Assembly: GCA_015680685.1 (NCBI GenBank)
Contig: MNCI01016594.1
Span: 565,192 to 629,191, forward strand
Source of the DNA: Gnetum montanum
Lineage: Eukaryota; Streptophyta; Gnetopsida; Gnetales; Gnetaceae
DNA: 64,000 bases
Reading direction: 5' to 3'
Shown: positions 33,350 to 45,123 of the stretch, piece by piece
Layout of the letters: every line of letters begins with the position of its first letter
Position numbering within the stretch: position 1 is the stretch's first letter
The notes under the pieces: model-generated
What the model was told of the DNA's origin: nothing
The model's input: only the letters and a program-made list of their open reading frames with translations
The model's database searches: none
Translations under genes and position numbers: made by a program

Positions 33350-36300
33350 CAATTCGGGGTTTGATCTTCGGGGACTTCAACCTCCAACCCTTGTTCCATT
33401 TCTACATTGTTAACTGCATGAGGGGTCATCTTATCACCATGGATGATCACTTCCCCTCCCGCATAGGGCAAGTGGATCTCTTGATGAATGGGTGATGAGA
33501 CAGCCCTTATTTGATCTTACCAAGACCTCCCTAAGATTAGGTTCGAGCCAGCATCTTCTCGACGATGATGAAGACTACGTTTGTGGGGAATTGATCTCCT
33601 ACTACAAAGTTGATGTGCACTGTTCCCTTAACTTGCACTCTTGCCCCATTAAATGACTTCAGACATGTCATTGTCATGGGATTGATCTCGTAGAGCAAAC
33701 CTAGTTTGTCCACTATAGGGAATGCAATGACATTGGCAGCAGCCCTGTCATCTACATGTACTCTCCGAATTTTTTATTAGTCAACCTAGATAGTGATGAA
33801 CATGGGCACTATTGTCACCTGACCCTTTTCTAGGTCATCCTTGATGGATTCATCATGACATGTAAGTTGGGGAGATTGTTGTTGTTCATCAGTGTGAGGA
33901 AGCATAATCGAATGGATTACTTCTTCATCTACTAGCAAGTTTTCATCCACCGGTATGGATGCTAGCATGTGAACCATGGCTTCGCGATACTTTTGGGATG
34001 TCATCAACAAGTCATACAGGCTCAACGTTGTATTTTTCTATTTGAGAGCCTGCTTGACTTGCATAAAAGCGTTAAGGAGATCATGCCCATGGTTTGGTTA
34101 TTTTTCACCTTTCTCTTCCTCCATTCATCCCAGGAGATGGATCTCTTGGGGAAGAACAGTTTCTGGTTGAAGATTATGTTTTCTTGTGTAGGGAGAAGGT
34201 GGCCGCGTTTGCATAATGTCACCTTTTTTAGAAGAAGGTGAGGCCAAGGGCACCGAGGCGAGAGGTGTAGGCTTGGGAAGCCCCAGTGTAAGTTGATCCT
34301 TGGCTGTGTTACCCATCGTACATCCTTCTCCTTTTCTGTAAGGTCATGGTTGGGGCATTGACTTAGAGATTTTCTCCCACGTAGTAGGAGAAACTGACGG
34401 CTTTGGAACCCTGATGATAAAGGGTGCCTTAGGTGTGGGCATGGGCTGGGCCGCAGCTTTACTGATAGTGGCATGTGGAACGAAGGTAGGAGATGGGACT
34501 CAGAGGACAAAAGGTTACCGCTGAGTCACACCTATCGATGTTGACGAGCTCATCGTCTAAGGTGGGTAAGGAGGCACACACAACACAAAGGGTTACTTTG
34601 GCTGTGCTTGGCCATTGCCCTCCGTACCCACTACATTGATAGTGTACCTTGTGTTATTTGCGTTTAACGGGTCATGGTACACATGCATGGGTTGGTTTTT
34701 CTAACGAACCAGATTACTGCTGTCTAAGATTAGGTCACCTTGATCGATCATGTGTTGAATTTCATCTTTCAATGCCCAGTAGTAATCTATGTTGTGACCA
34801 CACAATTGGTGTTAGTCGCAAAACCGGTCTAGCCTAATTTTTTTGGAACTTGCGGTTCATTAGGCAGGGCCAAGGAAGGGTTCTTGAGCAAATCAAAGTG
34901 TTGTATGTGATGTTTTAGACCCTCCTCGGATACCTTGTTATGTTGGATGTGGCCAGTTCCCAGTAGCTACTTTAGAAGTTTCGAAGGCTGTACAGGTAGA
35001 GCCGTGTAATTTGAGTGATTCTTATGCTCAAATTTAGGCCTCGACTGTGGAGGTGCTTCAGGGGTGGAAGAAGTTTCTTGATTGGTGCTACTTGAGCTAG
35101 TTGTGGGCTTAGCAGGCTCTGCGGATACTTTCTTATTGTTGTTTTTTTTCTTGGCCCCCTCGGCAACCGCTGCTACTATCATTGTCATAGCTTTGCCTTT
35201 GTCCTTACCCTTGTTGTGGGCATTTTTGTAGACCACATATGCCAGATCCTTGCTAGCCTCTGCCACATCTAGGATGCTCTTAGTCTGAGCGAAGGCTTGG
35301 TTGAGGGAGTGGGGAGCGAGGTAATATAGCTTAGACTTGATGAAGTTGTTAACTGCCCCCTTGAAAATTGCCAACAGATGGGTCTCCATGATGGGTTCAC
35401 GAATTTCATTCAAGGTGGCACTCCACCACTGTATAAACTTTTGAACTGACTCGAGCGGGTCTTACTTGACTCCCATGAGCTGGTCCAGCATGACTTCTAG
35501 TTTCAGGTTGTACTTGAAATGAGTCAAAAATTGAGTTAACAGTTCTTCCAAAGTTGAGATGGAAGCATGCAGGAGTACTTGATACCAGTTTAAAGCTTTA
35601 CCCATTAGAGACATAGCAAAGACACGAATGATAGTATGTGGCCAATGTTGCAATAGTAATGAATTTGACCTGAAAGTAACTAAATGGACATTGAGATCGC
35701 CTTCTCAATTGTATTTTGTAAAATGGGGGAGTGGCATCCTAGGAGGCAACGATAAAATAGGCACTACCGGACTAATAGGATCGTCATGGTAAAAATGCAT
35801 GACTTGTACTGTGTCATAACCAATAGCCTTGAGGCATTTAACCTCCTTTGTAAGGGTCTGAATAAGCTAGAAGGCTTGATCCAGACCCATGGACGAAGGG
35901 GTCATTTTTGGAATGGCAGGAGGAGCCACGCTAGATGGCAGAATAGTGGCGGCTGCTTGGCCGATGGACGATGCTATCGGAATTATCCTTGAAGGCGGTG
36001 TCACTTGTGGCATCCACCACCCAGTAGGTGGTGCGGATGGGGCAACCACCATCGGCTGTGCCATTGGATATGCTGTTTGCATGGCCAAGGGCATAGAAAG
36101 TGACCCTATAATGGGGTTTAGTGCCTACAGAACCTAGTTTTGTTGATGGGGGAGATGGGGCGTCTGCGTAGGCTGCGCAACGAGAGACATGTTTGGAACC
36201 CACCATGCTATGGTGGTGGGCCCTATCGTGTGAGTCGGGATGAACATAGGTGCTGTATGTAATTGTGAAGTAGGTATCGCGGGTACATACGGTGACATGG

Positions 36301-36950
36301 GCGTAGGTGCATGATGAGATGGATTAGGTAACTGCACCTACTAAGGAATGATTTGTGATGGGACATCACCCGGTAGGGTAGTTGGAGAGAGAAAGTGTAG
36401 CTGGGATGAGTGCGGGAGTCGGTTAGTATTAGATAAAGTTAGGGGCGTGGTGACCATAAACAATGGATTTACGTGGGATGTCATGGAGGGAGGGGCCATG
36501 GCCAAATCAGGATGATTGCCTCCCTTAGAGTGGGAGTCTAGATCATCCTACCCATCATGAAGCATTTCATCACGGAACAGCTCCTCTCATTGTTCTGTCA
36601 ATGTCCTAGCCATCAAAATTTGATCTAGGATTCACTGTTGTTGATTTGTTAGGGATACTGTGGTATTATGTGAAAGAATAAATTCCTTCCTATTGCAAAA
36701 TATGAACTCATATTCTCGTTTCTTTCGATTTCTTGTGGATACATGGGAAGATTTGCTGCAAGTTTAGCATAGAAGAAATTGTAATGTTCCTTGTGCTAAG
36801 CATGTCCCTCAGGCTCTTTCTTTTGAAGCCTAAGGGAGTGGCGTGGTCGCATCGGACTAGTTGGCGGCTCGACCACAAGAGGTGTAACATGCAGAGTCCA
36901 AGGATTCTTGAGGTTGGCAGTGTTAACAATGGTGGTTGATGTAGCAATTC
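33350..36950 (-). pseudogene. E4 gag-protease (broken)
   Basis: On the minus strand from about 36950 come the N-terminal region, a Pro/Thr-rich part (36134-36337), and the capsid core (about 35400-35950, with FKYNLKLE near 35510). A Lys-rich stretch (34967-35413), a decayed knuckle (about 34790-34850) and a linker with P-F-[VI]-[IVL]-x-V-P-like peptides (about 34400-34590) follow. Protease (34025 down to about 33370) comes last. Its active-site region reads VDDRAAA, so the catalytic Gly is changed. Frameshifts and stops are frequent. It matches E5 and E1 more closely than E3. Confidence 0.83.
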
Positions 36951-37143
36951 TCTATGTGGTTCGAGAGTAATGATGATAAGGATAAGGATTGCAAGGGCAA
37001 AGGCAAACTAAGTCAATAATTGGGCTTTCTACCCTATAGGATTCCAAAGGAATCGTCGGAGCAACCGATCTGCATCACACAATCTCGTAAACAACCACGG
37101 AGGTATTACAAGACTATCTGTAAAGTGTGGATTGGATGACGAA

Positions 37144-37162
37144 GGCCCTCCTTCTAGCACTA
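37144..37162 (-). other. E4 primer binding site (mutated)
   Basis: On the minus strand TAGTGCTAGAAGGAGGGCC, differing from the other PBS copies by two transitions in the first four bases. Confidence 0.75.
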
Positions 37163-37168
37163 GAAAAC

Positions 37169-38561
37169 TATTACGACAAAAAACGTTGATCGCTGGAAAT
37201 ACCGAGTGGAGTTTCGTGTACACAATTCCAACCTCAGATCCATGCGAGGGCCGTGTTGGAGAAGATGAATCCGAGGTGCCCTAAACGGTCTTGTTGATTA
37301 GACAAGGACTTACTTAATCAGTAAAATTTTGTAATAATCAGATAGTAAAAATGGTAATTTTAGTGAGGAGATATAATATCGTTAATCTTGAAGGTAACGA
37401 AAATGATGTAAATGATTTAAAGCGATTGCAAAATCTATATAGATGAGATGCAAGAAATCAAATTTAGAGAGTGTGTAATCCTGAGATCTAGGATTTAGCT
37501 TATAAACAAAATATGTTGGATACAATGATTACAAGTAGACTTCAGATTAGACGAAGCATGTGCCAACAACAGGAAAGCTATTTAAAGATAAAACAAGCAA
37601 AGGTCGATCTACCTTATTCTAGCCAATCTGGGCACAAGGGAGTTAGACCCGAAGCAGAATATCCGTTAACTGGCTGTTTCTAATCAAAAATTCTTGCGAA
37701 TCACCTTCGATGTTCTTACAATCGCTGATCATATTTTTGTCAATCTTTGCCAAAAATTGTCAACAATTTCCAATGAAATAAAATTACTCATGGAGAAAAT
37801 TTGCCAAATGATACAAATTTTTGCCAACCCTTTGATTCTTGTCAACTATAGTATTTATAAGGTTAGGGTTTAGATGATGTGTGTCCTGAACCTACAAAAT
37901 ACCGTTAACTTGATGTGTTTATGTTTGAAGCTTTCGACGCCACGCTGCATTATGCATTGAAGCATAATGCGTCGTAATCTACTTTTTCTAGAGCTTTGGT
38001 AGCAAACTATTCTTTGGTTACATTGTCATACGCTAGAGAGTGTATTGTGACGTATGAACTACTGATGCCTAAATTGCGTTATCTCTATCATTGCTTGTAT
38101 TACGCTGTGTCATGCTACATTATGCTGCATAGCGTATTTCAACGTAAACTAGCGAACCTGCAAAAAATTGAAGTGTTGTCACCGTGCTTCCCTTGTTTCT
38201 GTCTAGTCTTTCTGGGGTTTATTACGCTAGACTACATAATGTAGCATAATAGGACCTTAGCCAAAAAAGAAAACTTGTTGAGATGTGCAGCATGCTGCAA
38301 ATCATTGCTTAAGCCTTGAGATTTTGCTGGACCATCAAGGTCTTGAATTTTGCTATTTCCATTGTTACGATTAGATGGACTATCTTTTGGCATCACACTG
38401 CGTTACACTATATTACGCTGCGTTGTGTAATATGCCAAAAGTTAAGATTTTTGAAACATAGAAAACTTGTGAGGTTGAAGGCTTTCCGTTGTCGCAAATC
38501 CTTGCCTGAGTCGCAAGATTTTGCTAAATCGTTGAGGCCTCAAAATTTTCATGGTGTTTCA
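37169..38561 (-). repeat. E4 5' LTR
   Basis: On the minus strand it starts TGAAACACCA at 38561 and runs 1,393 bp, collinear with 29079-30591 except for a gap of about 110-120 bp near 38490, where the 3' copy has 30405-30520. A TATAAATA box lies at 37852-37859. Terminal bases at 37169 read TA for the expected end. Confidence 0.9.
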
Positions 38562-38566
38562 CCCAT

Positions 38567-41500
38567 CAAAGTTCAAGGCACTGCTAGTGCCGAACAACTA
38601 TTGAACCCCACGCTAGAAGCACGTTGATCTCTTAGAATCCAAAACCAAGGACCTGAGGGATTAGCCCAGCAACACAAGCATTACAGTTTCTTTTGTACAA
38701 AGGTGTAGGCTAATATGCCCTTGGATTTACAGGAACTCAAAGAAAAACATAGCTTTGCATTCGCTTATTGCAACGAGAATGAATTCGTTCCTTCCCCCAA
38801 CATTCCTTTGCTTTTAACGCAAGTGTACCAAAGGCTTTTGGACCAATTAATCTAGTTCGCTATGCGTAAGGAGCAATAGGACACTGTGTCCAACTAGGAT
38901 GACGTCTTTCAAGATGAACAAGAGGAACTTGATTCCCAATTTGACGAGGGAGGTCAAGCCAACCTTGTTCTTGTCACGTCTACCTAGTCCTTTTGGGTCA
39001 ACCCTCTATCCATCACCACTCCCTTTGCCATCATGCCTATGCTTCAACAGCCTACAACTGCAAATGCAATGGGTAGCCATGCCACATTCTCAGTGTATCA
39101 TCATCCTTATTCCCCTATTGCGTTCATAGCAACTGTGCCCCCGCAAACTATTTATCAGCACATCTCTACAGTCCATCCCACTGGTGACCCAAACGGTCCA
39201 TTCGGCAGCTCAACCAACTGTTACTGCTCCAACAGTACCACCCACTAGGTGGTGGACAACGCAAGCAACACCTTTAGCAAGGGCAGCTCCAATAACACTA
39301 CCGATGAATTAGCCCTCCACCGCCACCATACCACATGTGGGAGCTACCTCTACAATTCCTCAACCATCTACATCGCCGGGTCTGGACCAAGCATTTCAAC
39401 TAATCCAAACCCTCACTGAGGAAATAAAACATCTCAAAGCTGTTGGGTCCGACATGGTACAAGTCATGGACTTTTATCAGGATGACCCCATTAGCCCTAC
39501 AATCCCTGCTTTAACATTACCCCCCAAGATGTCTTTCTCGCACTTCACGAAGTATGACAGGGAGGAAGATCCAAATGTGCATCTTATCACTTTCAGGTCT
39601 GAGTCTTTGCTATTGCAACAATGACCTTATACGATCATTCACATTTTCACCATGTCCCTAGCTGGGAAAGCCCTAGATTAATACCATGTGTTGCCACGCT
39701 CATCCATTTCAACTTTGGAAGAGCTCCTGACCCAGTTCGTGACACGCTTCAAGTACAACTTGAAGCCAGAAACCATGTTGGATTAGTTGATGAGCATGAA
39801 ACAAGATGCACTAGAACCAGTCCAAAAATTCTTTCAACATTGGAGTGCAACCCTTAACAAAATCCGTGAGCCCATCGTGGAGGCCCACCTGTTGGCCTTC
39901 TTTAAAGATGTAGTGAACGACTTCATCAAGTCCAAACTGTACTATCTCGCCCCTCGCTCTCTCAGTTAGCCTTTCACTCAAACTAAGAGCATACAGGACA
40001 CGAACGAGGCAAGCAAAGACCCAGCCTACGTGGCTTACAAGAACACCTTCATAAAAAGGACAAAGATAAGGCCCCAACAACCATAGTGGTTGGTGTGGTA
40101 ATCGAGGCCAAGCCCAAGCCTAGCGGCAGTGGTAGTAAGAATAACAAGAAACCGGCCATACCAGCGGCTAACCCTGTACCCAAACTAGGCCACGTACCAT
40201 AACCTACTATACCCACACCTAAGACATCTGCATTTACCAAACCCAACTTTGAGAGCAAAGATTGCTCAAAATACACCCTGTTGCCTCTCAAACCTTCAGA
40301 ACTCTTGAAGCAATTGTTGGCAGCAGGGTACATCCAACACAAGCAGATGTCAGAAGAAGCAAATGCAAGACATCAATGCTACTACGAGTTCCTTAGGAAT
40401 CCTTCTTTGGCCTTGTCCAATGAGCCTCTAGTTCTTAGGGGTTTCAGGCTAGATCGGTTTTGTGACTACCACCAACTATGTGGTCACACCATGGATTATT
40501 GTCTATCATTGCAGGATGATATCCAATGATTAATCAATCTGGGGAAGCTGGTGTTGGATGAAAGCAACCTAGTACATCCTGAAAATCAATCTATGTAAGT
40601 CTACATAGATCCCCTTAATGCCAATAATGCTGGTTACATAATCAACACCATCGGCATTGACAATGATCCTAGGCCACCCCGCCAGCCATTCATGATCCGT
40701 GTGCCTTAGCGTAGTGCACCAGCACCACCAACGGTTGGTCCAAGCTTGCAGCCACCCTTCGTTTTGAAAGTCCCACCATGGGCATCCACCTTTGTACCGC
40801 CTATTGGTAAGGCCACATGATTTCGTTAGTTAACACCTCTAGCTCCATTCATCATTAGGGGGCCAACATCTTCGACAGCCCTTACCCCGCGCAATAGAAT
40901 TGAATAGCCTCCTTGCCCAACAAGGTGAGAAACCAACTTGGTGGGCAAGATGTCGAACGAAAGTATCATCAAGGGTATCCCCAAGTATATGCCTTCACCC
41001 CTCGCATCTACACCTTCGTCACCAAAGATGAAGGTCGACATGATTACGCAGCCTATACCACCTGGCCGACAAGGATCTAAATCCAAATCTAAAGTCACCT
41101 CTCCTTGGGAGATTCTTCTTCTGGGATGAATTGAAGAGGAGGAAAGTCTCACACAAGTGGGCGGCCAAGATCTTCTGGATGCCCTCACCTAGGTCAAGCA
41201 AGTCCTAAAGTAGAAAAATGCTACATCGAGTTTGTATGACCTAATCATGACATCTGTACCTCACCAAGAAGCTCTAGTCTACATATTAACAGCTATTTCA
41301 GTTGACAAAAACTTGCCAGCAGAAGAGGAAGCAATCCACTCGGTAATGTTTCCCTCTATACCTGCAGAGCCTGCGCCACCCCAATTAACTTTCTATAATG
41401 ATGCCATTAAGGAAGATCCCGAAGGGGGTTAAGTGACTATGGCGCCTCTCTTCATCACAATTCAGGTTGGCCATAACCGGATCTAAAGGATACATGTTGA

Positions 41501-41987
41501 TGATGGGGCTGCCACAAACATCATTTCCTTCCCTATTGTGGATAAGTTGATATTGGTTGATCGGATCAAACCAACGATGACATCGTGTCTAAGGTCCTTC
41601 AACGGGGCATGCGTCTTGGTGAAAGGCACAGTTCACATAAACTTCGTAGCAAGGGACCAGTTCCCCATAGACGCAATGTTGATCGTAGTCGAAGAAATTC
41701 CTAGGTTTAACTTGATCTTGGGAAAATCATGGTTAGTGCAACTTAGGGCTATCTCCTCATCTATACACCAGGAAATCCACTTACCATACGTAGGTAGGGA
41801 GGTGGTAATCCATGGTGACGAAGTGGCAACACAAGCAATCAGCAACGTAAACATGGAACAGGGCTCAGAGGTTATGACCTCTGAGAATGAAGCACCTATT
41901 CATGCGTGCATTAATCATTCAACGGAAGGATCAACTCAGCGAGCCAACTCCCAAATAAAAAATTCATGGGTCGAGTTGCCCTTCTAA
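38567..41987 (+). pseudogene. E5 gag-protease (broken), after E4
   Basis: It continues the stub at 29029-29078. In order it has an N-terminal region with stops, a Pro/Thr-rich segment (39030-39340), and the capsid core (39337-39970, FKYNLKPE near 39755). A frame change near 40050 follows, then a knuckle C-x2-H-x4-H-x4-C at about 40460-40505. A linker with three P-F-[MVI]-[ILV]-x-[VG]-P peptides (40688-40860) precedes protease (41232-41987). The protease active site reads VDDGAAT near 41500. The last stop TAA at 41985 replaces a likely Gln codon; the family end is probably a little downstream. Confidence 0.83.
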
Positions 41988-42174
41988 GTGGAGGACAATG
42001 ATGTGAACAAGTGCCCTGGAAAAACACCTCCGCCTTACATTTTGATCAACCCATGACGGGTTAAGAAGTAGCTACGCATAGCGTAGCAACCCTACTGTTT
42101 CCTACCAAGTTGCCATCCCTTGTACATTCACCGTTTCCTTGCCTTGTTAGTATGCCATCCTTCTAGCATGCTAC

Positions 42175-42575
42175 ATTAACGGCCCAAAATGGCCTAAAAC
42201 TATCATCACCATTTTTTGCTTCGTTAACATATTACCTCTTTTGGACAATGGCTCGGAATGGCCTAAAACTAACATTGTTGCTTTTTTGCTTTATCCTATC
42301 GGCATGTTACGCAATGGTCCAAAATGGCCGAAAACTAGCATCGTTGCTTTCCGCTTTATTAAAATGTCATTTTTCTGGCATGCTATGTTAACAGCCCGAG
42401 ATGGCCTAAAACTAGCATCATTGCTTTGTTGCTTTGTTAACGAACTATCTCTTTTGGAAGTGGCCCAAAATGGCCTAAAACTAGCATTTTTGCCTTTTGC
42501 TTTGACACGTTGCGCAATGGCCCAAAATGACCCAAAAGTAGCAATGGCCTGAGATGGCCTAAAACTAGCATACTA
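42175..42575 (+). repeat. E5 RR1 hairpin array
   Basis: Seven units of GGCC-N6-GGCC followed by TAAAACTAGCAT, for example 42181-42194, spaced 45-65 bp. The spacers also share ATTGCTTT-type words. This is the least degenerate GGCC array in the window. Confidence 0.85.
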
Positions 42576-42724
42576 GAGCATGAAAAATTTACATAGTACA
42601 CAAGTTAACATAAAATTGGTTTCTTTTCTGAAGTTTTTCATTTCATTCAAAATTTTCGCCTATTGGCAATGTTTGCAAAATTTTCAAAATTTGCAAAAAA
42701 ATGAAAAAAAAAATCCCCATGCTT

Positions 42725-43419
42725 TCATGGGTTGTCTCCATTTGTGTCGCCTTCGTCACTTACCTCCACTTCATCTGCTTGTGCATCATCCGCCCCTGCA
42801 TTGCCTTTTGCCAGTTCTTCATTCCCTCCCTCCACAGGTCTCGCACCCTCATCTGGAGCTTGCATTTCAAGAATGAAGTAGTCAACTAGGTCATCAAATG
42901 CAAACTATAACATAGCATGAGCATCTACCCATTAAAGCGACTAACTTGAGAGGAGCTTGCGCCGGTCTCAAGGGGTATCCAGTCTAGACCAAGCCTGAGG
43001 CGATGCCAAATCTCCTCTATTATAATGTCCATCCAATGCCTATTGCTAGGTTCAGCATTTGCAGCAGTAGCTTTCCGCCTTTCCATGCTCATCCATTTTA
43101 GAGGCCCCGGGGAAAGGGAGGCAGTTGCGGTCTCTCCTGTAGGAAGGTCCACTTTCAAGTCGGGAGATTTCGTAACCTTCACCTGCTCTTTAAACTTAGC
43201 ATAGGCCTCAGAAGCATTGATGGCATTTATGAATGCTTCATATGTGAATGCCTCCATAGCAGTGTCTTTGTACAGTCTTCGATGAATGTCGTTCTCCAGC
43301 TTGTATGCATGTTTGTGGTTTCTCTGGGTTCACACCCATTCAAAGACTTTGGCATTGATATCTTTAATATCTTGACACTTCTGGGTTAGTAAGTTCATCT
43401 ACATTTGCTGCTCAACTAT
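42725..43419 (-). pseudogene. E5 antisense gene, C-terminal part, cut by E3
   Basis: On the minus strand from 43419 it encodes the conserved NHKHAYKLE, FTYEAFINAI and RLGLDWIPLETG blocks, matching E1 closely. An intron follows, then the last acidic exon ending TGA at 42725-42727. The acceptor of the last exon reads GCAA where E1 has GCAG, so splicing is probably lost. Everything upstream of the QQM-MNLLTQK block is missing because E3 inserted here. No CCTAT-side continuation is found elsewhere in the window. Confidence 0.75.
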
Positions 43420-44731
43420 TGAAACACCACAAAATTCTGAGCTTAATACTTTTCCAACAAGAATCGAGCTTAAGGGCCCACAGACAGCTTCAAGCAGAGT
43501 CGAACTTGACGAGGAGCAGTTCCTTGGGACCCGCCGACGACCACGACAACATCTGCTATCAAATATGGCAACTTCGAGGCTCGAAGTACTTAGTTTTCAC
43601 TAAGTATGCATTCTCAGCATATACAACCAGCATATACGCCCAACATTCACAGCGTATACGCCTTGCATATACGCCCAAGATTGTATCTACAACGTATACG
43701 CCCAGTGTAGACACCCAGTGTAGATGACTAGCGTATACGCCCAGCGTACACGCCTCACATGTACGCCCAACATGTACGACTGAGGTATACGCCCAGCATG
43801 CAACCCTCGAAGATGGCGTGGAAATAGCATTTCAGAGCAAGATTTGGTACAAGGCATCAACTCACATGAACAGAGCAATCATTAGATGTTGACATCATGC
43901 ATCCTGGAGTCTATACATTGAGCATGTACATCTTGCACGCCTAGCGTATACGCCCAAGATTGTAGATACAGTATATACATCCAAGGTCTACACTTAGGGT
44001 CTATGCCCAGCAGATACAGCGTATACACCCAGCTTATACGCCTAGTAGATGCAGCACGTTGTACACTTGTAACATTTCATTCTTTTGCACTCGGTCAACA
44101 CGCTACGTCACCCAACCCGAGTCTAACGTCTAAACCTGTATAAAAACTCCAATTTTTCATTAGATCGGGGTTGGCAATTTTGAGCAAACCAGAGAGAAAA
44201 ATAGAGATGCTAAGAACCAGAGCAAGAACCTTGTACACTGGACCTCGACCCTGCATGCTGAGCATACAACCTCTACGCTGTGCCTGCAGATTGAACCAGC
44301 AATCATCCTTGCATCCACCAGGGCTATTTGTCTGCCTTGTGTCAAAGCCACAAGTGCGTTAGATCGGTGCATTGTAACTCTCATTTCACAATAACATTGC
44401 TACATTTATTTCCTACAATTTGTTATAGTTTTCCATTCATTGTTACATGTTTACTGTTTACGCTATTGTATGTTTACGCTACGTTTATATCAGTTACGCC
44501 ATTTATGCTCCGTTTTATATTAGTTATGCCATTTACATATAACCCAGCGTATAGCACTTTGGTGTACATTCGGGGAAATCCTTGCCTGATCCATGTGTGG
44601 ACCACTCAAGGTACTCTGCCTTCGTAAATTCCAGCTTGCCCTCAAGCAAAGGTAGGGTCTTCTGTGCGTGTTTGAAGATCCCTAGGTTTCTATTTCATTC
44701 CAGCCAGAGACCGACGATTTCGAACGGTACA
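43420..44731 (+). repeat. E3 5' LTR
   Basis: Runs from TGAAACACCACAAAAT to CGGTACA, 1,312 bp. TATAAAAA lies at 44139-44146. Its palindromic word is GCGTATACGC with CAGCGTATACGCC variants, packed in 43615-44050. Confidence 0.88.
43615..44050. repeat. GCGTATACGC palindromes in E3 LTR
   Basis: About twenty copies of GTATACGCC and relatives, mostly 10-20 bp apart. The perfect 10-mer palindrome GCGTATACGC also appears repeatedly at 55710-55970, in the non-coding part of the antisense gene of the same element. Confidence 0.8.
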
Positions 44732-44736
44732 GAAAT

Positions 44737-44755
44737 TGGCGCTAGAAGGAGGGCT
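44737..44755 (+). other. E3 primer binding site (tRNA-Asn)
   Basis: TGGCGCTAGAAGGAGGGCT, five bases after the LTR. The final T instead of C is the only difference from E2 and E5. Confidence 0.85.
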
Positions 44756-44787
44756 GAAAATTGTTTAAAACTTACTGTGCTTCATAA

Positions 44788-45065
44788 CTCCCAGCGTCTA
44801 CGCTGTTGGGTATACGCCAACCCTATCTGCTAAATTCCCAACATCTACGTTGTTGAGTTTATGTCGACTCTGCCTTCAGAGCTCCCAACGTCTACGCTGC
44901 TGAGTTTACGTCGACTCTGTCTGCAAACTTCCCAGCGTCTACGTTGCTTAGTTTACGTTACACGCTCTACACTGTGGACTCTATCTACGCTCTATGTGGA
45001 CTTTGTCTACGCTCTACACTGACTTTGTCTATGCTCTATGCTGTAGACCTTGTCTACGCTATTGA
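44788..45065 (+). repeat. Leader repeats of E3
   Basis: Four copies, about 58 bp long, of CTCCCAGCGTCTACGCTG followed by TTGAGTTTACGTCGACTCTG, then a run of TCTACGCTCTA words to about 45065. The TCTACGCT word is the same core as in this element's LTR. Confidence 0.78.
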
Positions 45066-45123
45066 CATACCAAGTATACTAGTTTCATACCCTTTCACTG
45101 TATCGTATTCTCAACTGTTCATC

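Larger units (their letters stand above)
29079..38561 (-). mobile_element. Element E4: non-autonomous TAT-like retrotransposon inside E5 gag
   Basis: Target duplication CCCAT lies at 29074-29078 and 38562-38566. On the minus strand it holds a 5' LTR, mutated PBS, leader, gag-protease, RR1, only the C-terminal part of the antisense gene, RR3, a 3' region, a polypurine tract and a 3' LTR. RT, RNase H and integrase are absent. The junction near 32380 joins an exon of the antisense gene to RR3. Confidence 0.92.

Noticed and set aside
43615-44050. CRISPR-like array of short repeats
   Set aside because: Spacing is irregular, units are 8-12 bp palindromes, there are no unique spacers of constant size and no cas genes, and the setting is a plant LTR.
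17422-44755. tRNA-Asn genes or tRNA-derived SINEs at the TGGCGCTAGAAGG sites
   Set aside because: Only the 18-19 nt complement of the tRNA 3' end is present, each time just after an LTR; no cloverleaf or A/B boxes follow.
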